From: a virus
Direction: 5' to 3' (one strand)
DNA length: 64,000 bases
Virus record (IMG/VR): IMGVR_UViG_3300023174_002543
Location: 1-64,000 of that record
Shown: positions 1-7,278 of the stretch, piece by piece
Layout of the letters: each line of letters starts with the position of its first letter
How positions within the stretch are numbered: the stretch's first letter is position 1
Translations under genes and position numbers: made by a program
The notes under the pieces: model-generated
What the model saw: the letters and a program-made list of their open reading frames with translations, nothing else
What the model was told of the DNA's origin: nothing
The model's database searches: none

Positions 1-167
1 GCGCCTGTAAACGTGCCCGGACTCCCCGTGCCTCCCGGATACGTACCCGAGCCACCGCCGCCGCCTAAGCCTCCACCAGCGCCGCCGCCGCCACCGGACC
101 CACCAACACTACACGCACATGCACCGCATGCTATCAATCTACGTTTTTTTATGTTATCTGAATTCAT
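1..167 (-). CDS. Glycine-rich tail-tip adhesin, second half of split pair (partial)
   Basis: The gene runs off the left edge, so only its first 55 codons are visible. The start is the ATG at 167-165, 1 nt after the stop of the 169-882 gene, with GGAG about 8 nt upstream. The product begins MNSDNIKKRRLIACGACAC and then becomes almost pure Gly/Ser. It is a clear paralogue of the complete 138-residue protein at 6145-6561, which begins MNTDIIKKRRLIACGACAC. By that comparison it should end in a tail-fibre-tip C-terminus. Role inferred: glycine-rich receptor-binding tip, comparable in composition to gp38 adhesins of T2-type phages. The basic start and the CGACAC cysteine motif are unexplained. Confidence 0.75.
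   Translation of the reverse strand, partial: MNSDNIKKRRLIACGACACSVGGSGGGGGAGGGLGGGGGSGTYPGGTGSPGTFTG
111..152. repeat. Direct repeat copy 1 (42 bp, partner 6505-6546)
   Basis: The 42 bases from acacgcacat to the t-run and following 'at' are identical to 6505-6546 in the same orientation. They encode the IKKRRLIACGACAC start of the second adhesin of each pair. A second identical block of 33 bp is at 232-264 and 6636-6668, and weaker identity continues around both. The copies lie about 6.4 kb apart and bracket the cassette genes. Confidence 0.85.
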
Positions 168-168
168 A

Positions 169-882
169 TTAGTATTCTCCACCACCACCGCCACCGCCAC
201 CACCACCGGCGCCAATCAAACCTAGATTGGATATTGATGTGCTATATCCCACATATAATGCAGGTCCACCTCCACCACCCGAAGCTCCGGCGTTGCCTCC
301 TGCAACACCAATTGGTCCATTGCCGCCAGCACCGCCATTACCGCCTCTACCTACTATACAACCTTTATTTATGAGCGTTAAACTTGAACCTGCAGGAAAT
401 GATGGTGATATATAGAACGCATACGAACCGGTACTAGATGATACCACAAATTGACCCACATCAATAGTAACCGTAAATGCTAGAGGTGATGATCCTCCCC
501 AACCCAATGATATAGCAGTAGCCCTCATATCAAAATTATACGTAGTACCTGATATAAGATATGAAAGGGTAGTCAGACACGAAGGGCTATTTGCAATATT
601 ACTATTATAAGATCCAAATCTACCATCCGATAATGTTCGAACTAACGTACTGCCACTACAAACTTGATTTAATAATGTACCATACGGTTCAGGACCGGCT
701 TTATTACGCATGTCATTCATTGAGATAGCACCAGATGGTCTAGCCGCTAGTACTCTAACTAGATAATCATTGAATGATATAGTATTTGTTGGATAATTAG
801 TGGAGCCACTGGCGTTATTAGTCACATTTAGTGCTGTTCTAACGTCACTTGCTCTTATTATTCCGGATGGAGTAGTACTCAT
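169..882 (-). CDS. Tail-tip protein with poly-glycine C-terminus, first half of split pair
   Basis: 237 residues. The N-terminal half has two motifs frequent in tail-tip proteins of T4-like aquatic phages: a short NDYLVRVLA helix and ISMNDMRNKAGP (about residues 54-65). The middle is predicted beta structure and the last 50 residues are glycine runs ending GGGGGGEY. It aligns along its whole length with the 233-residue protein at 6576-7277, and both are followed within 1-14 nt by a KKRRLIACGACAC protein, so the two genes form a duplicated pair. An AATAAATA late-promoter-like box ends 4 nt before the ATG. Function inferred: structural part of a receptor-binding fibre tip. Confidence 0.72.
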   Translation of the reverse strand: MSTTPSGIIRASDVRTALNVTNNASGSTNYPTNTISFNDYLVRVLAARPSGAISMNDMRNKAGPEPYGTLLNQVCSGSTLVRTLSDGRFGSYNSNIANSPSCLTTLSYLISGTTYNFDMRATAISLGWGGSSPLAFTVTIDVGQFVVSSSTGSYAFYISPSFPAGSSLTLINKGCIVGRGGNGGAGGNGPIGVAGGNAGASGGGGGPALYVGYSTSISNLGLIGAGGGGGGGGGGEY

Positions 883-886
883 CTTA

Positions 887-894
887 TATTTATT
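887..894 (-). promoter_or_regulatory. Late-promoter-like box AATAAATA for the 169-882 gene
   Basis: The minus strand reads AATAAATA, one base from T4 TATAAATA, and ends 4 nt before the ATG at 882. No ribosome binding site lies between. It shares a short divergent spacer with the plus-strand box at 939-946. Confidence 0.5.
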
Positions 895-938
895 AAATAA
901 TAACCTTGACTATTTTGAAGTAGCATGTTAGGGTAGGT

Positions 939-946
939 TATAAATA
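939..946 (+). promoter_or_regulatory. T4-type late promoter TATAAATA
   Basis: Exact match to the T4 late consensus. Taking the usual T4 geometry (box at -13 to -6), +1 falls on the A of the ATG at 952, so the transcript would be leaderless. No Shine-Dalgarno sequence is seen near this ATG. Confidence 0.6.
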
Positions 947-951
947 TAACT

Positions 952-1614
952 ATGAAAGCAGTTATTATTTGGTCAGGTGGCAAAGATAGTGCATATGCAC
1001 TCTATAAGGCGCGGCAACAAGGAATCGATGTAAAGTACGCTATTACCGGTTACTTTAGAGATATGCTGGTTCCGCCTACAGAAGAAACGATTAAAGCACA
1101 GACTGCAGCAGTCGGATTAGAAAGTATAATACTATATTCCGATTTAATTACGTTTCAAATCGCAGTAGAACAAAAACTCAAAGAATTGATTGACAAAGAA
1201 AATATCGATTGTGTAATCCACGGCGAAGGTCATTCTATGTCTAATATAATTTGGTTTAGGGATATGTGCCGAACGTTAAAAGTCAAACCTATATTACCAG
1301 TGTTTACTATCCCTACCATTGATTTGATGAATGAATTATTTGACAATAATTTTAAATTTATAATAACTCGGTTTGTTGTAGCAGGGTTTGACGATCCTAT
1401 AGTAGCTGAATACGCCGGTAAAGATTATACTAGAAAAATTCTAAATGAAGTATTATCATCTTATCCACCAGAAGAACATGGTCTTGCACTTTCATCTAAT
1501 CCATTTGGTCCATCTGGATTGTTACAGACTTTTGTTTATGACGGGCCTATATTTACTAATCCGATATCGGTTAATTTAGAAATTAAACAGTTTGGTAGGG
1601 TAGTGCTACGTTAA
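952..1614 (+). CDS. PP-loop ATP pyrophosphatase, diphthine-ammonia ligase (DUF71) family
   Basis: 220 residues, the usual length for bacterial members of the Diphthami_syn_2/DUF71 family. The PP-loop SGGKDSA is at residues 8-14 and binds and cleaves ATP to AMP. Other family marks are IHGEGHS near residue 88 and the C-terminal NPFGPSG...FVYDGPIF near 184-202. Archaeal and eukaryotic relatives amidate diphthine on EF2, but diphthamide is not made in bacteria, so the substrate here is unknown and an amide-forming step on another acceptor is an inference. It is the only plus-strand gene in the first 50 kb, and its last 32 bp overlap the convergent 1583-2593 gene. It starts directly after a perfect late promoter box. 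Confidence 0.85.
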   Translation: MKAVIIWSGGKDSAYALYKARQQGIDVKYAITGYFRDMLVPPTEETIKAQTAAVGLESIILYSDLITFQIAVEQKLKELIDKENIDCVIHGEGHSMSNIIWFRDMCRTLKVKPILPVFTIPTIDLMNELFDNNFKFIITRFVVAGFDDPIVAEYAGKDYTRKILNEVLSSYPPEEHGLALSSNPFGPSGLLQTFVYDGPIFTNPISVNLEIKQFGRVVLR

Positions 1615-2593
1615 AGACTTTGGCAAATTCATTAGTATAATCTACATTCAAATAATTTTTATTTAAATAAACTTCAGGTACACGCAAATCAATATTGATC
1701 GGGTATATGATTCCTTCTTTTTCTAAAACAGTTAGTGTGAAAAAAGTAGATGAAATTCCTAAGCCAACAATTACTTCAGTCAATATAGATTTAAGGTGTT
1801 CAGGACATGATACAAAATTTACAGTATCTTGACTCAAATCTAAACTATGCGTAACACTACCGATTGCAACAATTTTCTTTCCTGCAACAGTTTCTCGTAA
1901 CATAAAGGGACACAATGAATCGGTGTCCTCACTATACAAATATTCGTCCCATGTAAAATTATTTGAATAAGAATTTGTTATTTGTCTTTCATAAGAAATT
2001 GTATTTTCAGTACATGATTGACAATAATCATATAAAGGTGTTAATGTTACTTTTTTATGTTTAGCTATGAAATCTGATGCCTGTTCTTTATTAGAAGGAA
2101 CAACAAATTCTAATTGCCTAATGTTTAAGTTTTTTTCACAAGTATGCGTCAAGTACTGTGCTAATATTGCTTTATTAGTAATAGTTAAGTCACCACCCAA
2201 ATCAGCTATTCTATATCTTGCGTTCTCTGAAAAATACTTAAAAGACTTATAATTAATATAAATGAATCTATCGTAGAGTGATACTGGATTATAAATTAAT
2301 TTTACTCGTTTATCATTGACTAATGGAAGTAGTATATCTACCAAATATGGATATTTAGTAAAATCAGTATCATCTATGTATACCAAAGCGCATCCTGGAT
2401 TTTCATTTGACTTTTTACAAATTTGGTTTTTTTTATATTCTATGATATTACCATTAATCAATCCCAAAACATATTCTTCTAACTTTCCAGATCTGGATAA
2501 GGATTCATACATCTCCTGAGGACAGTCAAATAATATCGGATCTAGATTAAGGTCATAATTGTATATGATTTTGTTTTTTTTAAATGTTATCAT
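1583..2593 (-). CDS. Unrecognised 336-residue protein, possible ATP-grasp-like C-terminus
   Basis: No family is firmly recognised. The chosen ATG at 2593 gives MITFKKNKIIYN. An in-frame ATG at 2608 and a TTG at 2623 would extend it by 5 or 10 residues, and no start has a convincing ribosome binding site. The 5' end overlaps the nitrilase gene by 14 nt, implying coupled translation. A cysteine pair (YCQSC, about residue 190) is visible. The last 60 residues (STFFTLTVLEKEGIIYPINI, then DLRVPEV) resemble the end of ATP-grasp ligases, where acidic residues and an Arg-Pro hold metal and nucleotide. This is weak and untested. It sits between an ATP pyrophosphatase and an amidase, so a ligase role would fit the context. 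Confidence 0.6.
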   Translation of the reverse strand: MITFKKNKIIYNYDLNLDPILFDCPQEMYESLSRSGKLEEYVLGLINGNIIEYKKNQICKKSNENPGCALVYIDDTDFTKYPYLVDILLPLVNDKRVKLIYNPVSLYDRFIYINYKSFKYFSENARYRIADLGGDLTITNKAILAQYLTHTCEKNLNIRQLEFVVPSNKEQASDFIAKHKKVTLTPLYDYCQSCTENTISYERQITNSYSNNFTWDEYLYSEDTDSLCPFMLRETVAGKKIVAIGSVTHSLDLSQDTVNFVSCPEHLKSILTEVIVGLGISSTFFTLTVLEKEGIIYPINIDLRVPEVYLNKNYLNVDYTNEFAKVFNVALPYQTV

Positions 2594-3353
2594 CGATGGT
2601 AATGTCATTTGTGGTACTTTCAATATGAATTAAAGTAGTGTGTATGGAGGAAAATTCAAATATTATATTATTGCCTTTACGGACAGTGGTTCTTCCTAAA
2701 TTATACTTGTCTGTATTTATCGTTTGGTTGGGCGTCAGTATTAATAGATTATCAAACTTAGTTTTGTTACTTAATGAAAACTCTATGGGGTAGTTTACAT
2801 AAGGTTGAATTTCACCAAATGCCGATGGGTTCAATAGTATATCGCAATTTTCATCTAGTACATAATCAACTAGTGTATTATCCATAGTCTCGCTACATAT
2901 CAATGTATTAAATTTTATGTTGTTTAATTCAAACTGTTTAGAAATTACTCCGCCGTATTTAAAGTCTATACAATAAGGATGTGATAGTTTTTTGTGCTGT
3001 TTTTTTTCTTTAATAAGTTGAAAATTATCTTTGTCGATATAGTAGTATGCAGAAACTGTTCCACTATCTGTATGATTGTTATATGCAAATGATCCTATGA
3101 CCATTGTAACACAGTATTGCTTAACTAAGTTATGTAACAATATATGAAATTTTTCCAATGATTGGGTGTTGCATCCTATAACCTCTATAGTTATATCTGA
3201 TGATAACACACAATATCCGGTAAGTGCAAATTCAGGGAATACAACTAATTCTGATCCACTTAGTACAGACCTTATGTAACTTTTTTTTATTTGATTAAAA
3301 TTATACTCAACATTACAAAATTCAATTTGTAAGTGCACCATAGACAATTTCAT
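2580..3353 (-). CDS. Nitrilase-superfamily amidohydrolase (carbon-nitrogen hydrolase)
   Basis: 257 residues, typical for a single-domain nitrilase-fold enzyme. The catalytic Glu-Lys-Cys triad can be placed: Glu41 in VVFPEFALTGYC, a Lys near residue 121 in QHKKLSHPYC, and Cys153 in TLICSETMDN. Such enzymes hydrolyse carbon-nitrogen bonds, often amides, and several act as glutaminase partners that supply ammonia to a ligase. It overlaps its neighbours on both sides (4 nt with 3350-3808, 14 nt with 1583-2593) and so belongs to the minus-strand operon that starts at the desaturase. With the neighbouring ATP pyrophosphatase it could form an amidating system, but this is inference. The substrate is unknown. 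Confidence 0.82.
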   Translation of the reverse strand: MKLSMVHLQIEFCNVEYNFNQIKKSYIRSVLSGSELVVFPEFALTGYCVLSSDITIEVIGCNTQSLEKFHILLHNLVKQYCVTMVIGSFAYNNHTDSGTVSAYYYIDKDNFQLIKEKKQHKKLSHPYCIDFKYGGVISKQFELNNIKFNTLICSETMDNTLVDYVLDENCDILLNPSAFGEIQPYVNYPIEFSLSNKTKFDNLLILTPNQTINTDKYNLGRTTVRKGNNIIFEFSSIHTTLIHIESTTNDITIDDNI

Positions 3354-3808
3354 TTTTTATTTGGCCATTCACCTTCCGCAGTGGGCCATATTATATCGTA
3401 GGGGAACCCTGGTTGCTGAGGTACATTACGCAGTTCTTGTCTAAATTTTTTAAATCGTGCAACAGCTTCATCTGAAAAGCCAGCATCAGACATCATTAAC
3501 CAATCACTAGCACGTAATCTTTCATCACGTTCAGCACGAATAGTTCTTGCTTTATCCATTCTTAATTCATCAATAGACCTGGTATCTAATGAACGTATAT
3601 AATCAATATTTTCTATACCTTCAATAATAGCTTTTTTCCTATCTACCGCCCAAACAGGATTAAATCCCTCAATGTATCGAACCAGTGGTTCGCCCTCAAG
3701 ATAACGATTATTTTCAATTGGTAGGTCAATGGCAATAGGATTAGGTAGTGCGTCAAATTTTACAATTAGTTGACCAGTTTCTTCAATAAAATTTAAAATG
3801 CTATACAT
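3350..3808 (-). CDS. Tail-fibre assembly chaperone-like protein
   Basis: 152 residues. The C-terminal half has the pattern usual in phage tail-fibre assembly proteins: AERDERLRASDW, an alpha-helical stretch ending FRQELRNVP, then PGFPYDIIWP and a short tail. The N-terminal half is probably beta-rich and may contact the fibre. Proteins of this type help fold or attach fibre tips. It overlaps the nitrilase gene by 4 nt and lies 7 nt after the radical SAM gene, so the metabolic cassette carries a tail-fibre helper. This links the cassette to the adhesins on either side. Confidence 0.7.
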   Translation of the reverse strand: MYSILNFIEETGQLIVKFDALPNPIAIDLPIENNRYLEGEPLVRYIEGFNPVWAVDRKKAIIEGIENIDYIRSLDTRSIDELRMDKARTIRAERDERLRASDWLMMSDAGFSDEAVARFKKFRQELRNVPQQPGFPYDIIWPTAEGEWPNKK

Positions 3809-3815
3809 TAACTTG

Positions 3816-5246
3816 TTATTCCGTAACTAGTGTTGGCATTTCATGTATGCCGTATTCTATTAATTCTACATCTTCATTAAACAAAATCCTAAATGATGCT
3901 TTTTGAATTTCTCCATACCAAATTTTTTCAACTTTACAATTTGTATAAAACGTTTCATCCGGTAACTTTATAGGACAACTGCTTCTACAAAGTAACTTAT
4001 TAGGGCAATTGCCACAGTGTGATTGCTTATCATTTAATGACAATGATAGTATACGAATACCTTTAATATTGTTTAGTGACCCGTATATATGGTCTTTGTC
4101 TGTATGGGGGCAAGTACGTATCATACCATCTACGTCTAATGAAATCACGTCCTGCATGTCAGCACCGCAGTTAGTTTTTTCTAATATAGGTTCACCTTGA
4201 ATCAATTTCCTAGCAAATTCTAATGCAGAATATGCGACTTGTTCTTCCATTAAATCACACAATAATAGCGGAAGTTCTTCAACTGATTTTTCATATATTG
4301 TAGGTGCACCGTCTACAAAACTTTCAATATATTGTTTATAGTGTTGTGACAAGAATTCACGCAATATCATTCTAAATTTATCAAGATTCTCACCATGTAT
4401 TACGTGTGTGAAACTCTCACTCTTTGGACCTTCAGTGGGTACTTCATTATCAATGATGTTACAACCCAAAGCATTTGCTGGATTATATGATGCTGATTCT
4501 TGGTATGTTCTACCCAACGAAAATTGAAGTGAACGAGACTTAAGACCGTTTTCTATAATTTTGTTTCTAAAGAAATCATTTATCTCAAACAAATCAAAAT
4601 TAGTATTTGTTACTGAACAAGAGAAGCCGTATACTATATGAGGTATCTCATCAAACATACGTAATGTTTCAATTACTCGAGGTCTGTTAAAAATTTCATC
4701 ACCACGTAATTGTTGTTGCTTCTCTGCATCATGTGACAAGTTCATGTTAATCATATAACATTTTATTGTTCTAAAAAACTCAGCATGTTTTGGAGACAAT
4801 GCTGAACCATTAGTAGAGATAACAAAGGTTACATTTTCATTTTCAAAGAACTTCATTATCTCTTGCATGTCATTCCAATATAAGAAGGGTTCACCTCCCC
4901 AAAGTTCAACACGTTTTAAATTAGACAAGTCTAAGTTATCTTTGATGTTTTGAAAGAATCGTTCTAAGTTTTCTCGTTTTGGTAATTCATTAGGATTACC
5001 TATATCTTTTTGCATACAATAAGTGCAACTGTAGTTACATGCATGTCCCATTAAGATACGCAATGCAATTGGCTTATTGTGTTTTTTACGTGAGTTATAA
5101 GTATCTACTGCAAACTTACTATATTCGCTCCAATCTTGGTCAGGAGTCAATTGTATACGTGAGCCGTCAAGTTCATGTAATTTGTTATTTACATTATCAT
5201 AGTAGAATTCTATACCTGATGTTGTTTTAAATTTGCTGTATTTCAT
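3816..5246 (-). CDS. Radical SAM protein with SPASM-type C-terminus
   Basis: 476 residues. The radical SAM signature CNYSCTYC (Cys70, Cys74, Cys77) binds the [4Fe-4S] cluster that cleaves S-adenosylmethionine, followed by the WGGEPF motif near residue 115. The C-terminal third is cysteine-rich (CGADMQ, RTCPHTD, HCGNCPNKLLCRSSC, YTNCK), the layout of a SPASM domain holding extra iron-sulfur clusters. SPASM enzymes such as anaerobic sulfatase maturases and RiPP maturases mostly modify peptides or proteins. No obvious short precursor peptide is adjacent. The glycine-rich, Cys-containing adhesins are the nearest unusual polypeptides, and calling them substrates is speculation. Its ATG overlaps the desaturase stop (ATGA). 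Confidence 0.88.
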   Translation of the reverse strand: MKYSKFKTTSGIEFYYDNVNNKLHELDGSRIQLTPDQDWSEYSKFAVDTYNSRKKHNKPIALRILMGHACNYSCTYCMQKDIGNPNELPKRENLERFFQNIKDNLDLSNLKRVELWGGEPFLYWNDMQEIMKFFENENVTFVISTNGSALSPKHAEFFRTIKCYMINMNLSHDAEKQQQLRGDEIFNRPRVIETLRMFDEIPHIVYGFSCSVTNTNFDLFEINDFFRNKIIENGLKSRSLQFSLGRTYQESASYNPANALGCNIIDNEVPTEGPKSESFTHVIHGENLDKFRMILREFLSQHYKQYIESFVDGAPTIYEKSVEELPLLLCDLMEEQVAYSALEFARKLIQGEPILEKTNCGADMQDVISLDVDGMIRTCPHTDKDHIYGSLNNIKGIRILSLSLNDKQSHCGNCPNKLLCRSSCPIKLPDETFYTNCKVEKIWYGEIQKASFRILFNEDVELIEYGIHEMPTLVTE

Positions 5247-6103
5247 TTTTTAAATAATTCTTTCAAGTCGTTCAGGAAAGGTGCATTAAACATAAACATC
5301 CCCTGTATTTGTGTTCTTTTCTCTGGGAGGGTACAAGTAATCTCTGGAAGTTTTGTCCAATGTAAACTAGGCTTTACATGATGTTCTTGATGATAACCAC
5401 TATTAAAGCAGAAAAAATTATAGAGTTTACCATATGATCCTATAGAGTCGCATCTAAAATTACTATGGTCTACTGCATTATAATGCTCTCCGTAACTGTT
5501 TGCGTTATTAGCAACCAATGTTAAAAATATTACCATGATATAAAACAAAGAATACCAAATATTTACAAACATGATAGATAAGAAATATAATACTATCATT
5601 GTATTTTCTATGCGTAGTTTTTTTCTATCAAGGGTTTTAAATTTAGTAGAGCATGTATTTTCTATGTCACGTTCAGAAATACCAGACAAATCTCTATATA
5701 ATCCATACACGATATATGACCAAACATTTTCACGTTTACCATTTTTACCATAACGATAAAAGGATATAGGATCTTTTACTATACCGTTTTTCTGCATGTC
5801 GTTATTGTATCTATGATGCGTTAAATGATAGTACTTCCATAACTGGAATGGAATAGTTGAGGGCATCCCCACAAATATCTCATATATTCTGTTAAAAATT
5901 TTACTATTGAATATGGGCGTGTGGGTATGATGATGCATTGATGTGTTCATCAATACCACGGTGTATATTATTTGAAATGGAGTTAACAACACCCAAAGCC
6001 AAATATTTTCAATGTAGAGTGCAATACCAAATGGTAACAAAAACCCAACCAATGCATATAGCACTAAAAATATATCTAATATCGAATTTCTAAATACTTT
6101 CAT
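5243..6103 (-). CDS. Membrane fatty-acid desaturase family protein
   Basis: 286 residues with several hydrophobic membrane segments (about 8-50 and 165-200). Histidine boxes of the membrane di-iron desaturase/hydroxylase family are present: MHHHTH near 56-61, HLTHHRYN near 93-100, HYNAVDH near 207 and YHQEHHVKPSLHW near 238-250. It should act in the host membrane, inserting a double bond or hydroxyl into a lipid acyl or isoprenoid chain. The exact substrate cannot be read. Desaturases have been reported in marine cyanophages, so this is a plausible auxiliary metabolic gene. It is the first gene of the cassette operon, directly behind a late promoter box at 6109-6116. Confidence 0.85.
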   Translation of the reverse strand: MKVFRNSILDIFLVLYALVGFLLPFGIALYIENIWLWVLLTPFQIIYTVVLMNTSMHHHTHTPIFNSKIFNRIYEIFVGMPSTIPFQLWKYYHLTHHRYNNDMQKNGIVKDPISFYRYGKNGKRENVWSYIVYGLYRDLSGISERDIENTCSTKFKTLDRKKLRIENTMIVLYFLSIMFVNIWYSLFYIMVIFLTLVANNANSYGEHYNAVDHSNFRCDSIGSYGKLYNFFCFNSGYHQEHHVKPSLHWTKLPEITCTLPEKRTQIQGMFMFNAPFLNDLKELFKK

Positions 6104-6108
6104 TAAAG

Positions 6109-6116
6109 TATTTATC
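6109..6116 (-). promoter_or_regulatory. Late promoter box GATAAATA before the desaturase operon
   Basis: The minus strand reads GATAAATACTTTA followed by ATG at 6103. With T4 spacing, +1 is exactly the A of the ATG. An AAGGA lies just 5' of the box and could act as a ribosome binding site only in a transcript from further upstream. It would drive 6103 to 1583. Confidence 0.6.
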
Positions 6117-6144
6117 CTTATAGTACTATCCTCATTTAAATAAA

Positions 6145-6561
6145 TTAACTCACTGCTCCGTGCCTAGTCCCGGTTACTATCCAGTTTACATTACTGTTAC
6201 CTACAATTGCAGCACCGGCCGCACCACCTGCACCACCATAGCCAGTACCATTACCAGTGCTGTTGCCGCCCGCTGCACCAGACGTGCCTAAGAAACCGCC
6301 GGTGCCACCGGTACCTCCTGTATACCCCGCTACACCACCGGTAATACCGGCACCGCCGGCGCCGCCTCCTGTTGCTGTGCCGTTCGCTCCGGTGCCGCCA
6401 GTTGGTCGGGTACTGCCATTTATGGTAACGGTTACGAGACTCGCACCTCCGGTCGCGCCAAGCCCATTGCCGGCACCTCCTCCCCCTCCTCCTCCGCCCC
6501 AATAACACGCACATGCACCGCATGCTATCAATCTACGTTTTTTTATAATATCTGTATTCAT
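6145..6561 (-). CDS. Glycine-rich tail-tip adhesin, second half of split pair
   Basis: 138 residues, complete. It begins MNTDIIKKRRLIACGACACY, continues with more than 90 residues dominated by Gly, Ala and Thr, and ends NSNVNWIVTGTRHGAVS, a C-terminal form common in tail-fibre-tip proteins of T4-like phages. An AAGGA ribosome binding site stands before the ATG, 14 nt after the stop of the 6576-7277 gene. Its start is nearly identical in DNA to the left-edge gene at 1-167. Role inferred: glycine-loop receptor-binding tip. The GC-rich glycine codons contrast with the AT-rich surroundings, but this follows from amino acid composition rather than proving transfer. Confidence 0.75.
   Translation of the reverse strand: MNTDIIKKRRLIACGACACYWGGGGGGGGAGNGLGATGGASLVTVTINGSTRPTGGTGANGTATGGGAGGAGITGGVAGYTGGTGGTGGFLGTSGAAGGNSTGNGTGYGGAGGAAGAAIVGNSNVNWIVTGTRHGAVS
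6505..6546. repeat. Direct repeat copy 2 (42 bp, partner 111-152)
   Basis: Identical over 42 bp to 111-152, in the same orientation. With the 33-bp block at 6636-6668 (identical to 232-264) it marks the right-hand copy of the duplicated adhesin pair. Recombination between copies would remove or duplicate the genes from 952 to 6103. Confidence 0.85.
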
Positions 6562-6575
6562 ATTAATATTGTTCC

Positions 6576-7277
6576 TTAGGCGGATGCGCCGCCACCGCCC
6601 CCGCCTCCTCCGCCACCAATAGTACCATTATTAGTTATTGATGTGCTATATCCCACATATAATGCAGGGCCACCGGCGGTGCCGGCACTGCCGGTTATTC
6701 TGGCGGCGCCACCGGCACCAATGCCGCCATCACCACCTTTACCAATTATATAACCATTATTTATGAGTGTTAAACTTGAACCTGCAGGAAATGTAGGAGA
6801 TATATAGACTGCATAAGATCCCGTACTAATTGAGGTAACGTATATGCCGGTTGCAATAGTAAGAGTTGCGTTTACTGCTTGTGTACCATTCCATCCAGCA
6901 TCTACTATAGCTTTTCTTAAGTCAAAATTATTGGTATTTGCTGGAATAGTATAATTATAAGTAAATCCGCAACTGGGGCTGTTTGCTATATCATTTATTG
7001 TAGAACCGTATTTCCCGTCTGCTATTGATTGCCTTAAGGTACTACCGACACAAATGCTACTTAAAACTGTTCCGGATGCTGTGGGGCCGGCTTTGTTACG
7101 CATATCACTCATTGAAATGGTAGATTTATCAGTGGGTTTTCCAGCCAATATTCTAACCAATGAATCATTAAATGTTAGTACAGCCGTGGCGCTTGGGTAA
7201 TTAGTAGATAATCCCTCGTTTAAGGTAGTCTCTACATTCTTAACACTTATAGCATTGGGTGCGGCTGGGGTAGGCAT
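6576..7277 (-). CDS. Tail-tip protein with poly-glycine C-terminus, first half of split pair
   Basis: 233 residues and a full-length paralogue of the 169-882 product. Shared marks are ISMSDMRNKAGPTASG (about 58-73), a central beta-rich part with FPAGSSLTLINNG, the LYVGYSTSI stretch and a final run of ten glycines. The start ATG at 7277 directly follows the stop of the 7279-7830 gene. It precedes the KKRRLIACGACAC protein at 6145-6561, reproducing the arrangement at the left edge. Likely a structural part of the tail-fibre tip. The split between a glycine-ending protein and a glycine-starting partner looks like one ancestral tip protein divided in two. Confidence 0.72.
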   Translation of the reverse strand: MPTPAAPNAISVKNVETTLNEGLSTNYPSATAVLTFNDSLVRILAGKPTDKSTISMSDMRNKAGPTASGTVLSSICVGSTLRQSIADGKYGSTINDIANSPSCGFTYNYTIPANTNNFDLRKAIVDAGWNGTQAVNATLTIATGIYVTSISTGSYAVYISPTFPAGSSLTLINNGYIIGKGGDGGIGAGGAARITGSAGTAGGPALYVGYSTSITNNGTIGGGGGGGGGGASA

Positions 7278-7278
7278 G

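Noticed and set aside
13-415. Plus-strand proline-rich reading frames at 13-225 and 227-415
   Set aside because: They are antisense images of glycine codons in the minus-strand adhesin genes and have no start signals.
6251-6523. Arg-rich minus-strand frame and Pro-rich plus-strand frame over the adhesin gene
   Set aside because: Both are frame-shifted or antisense readings of the glycine-rich gene at 6145-6561, which has the expected tip C-terminus and paralogue.
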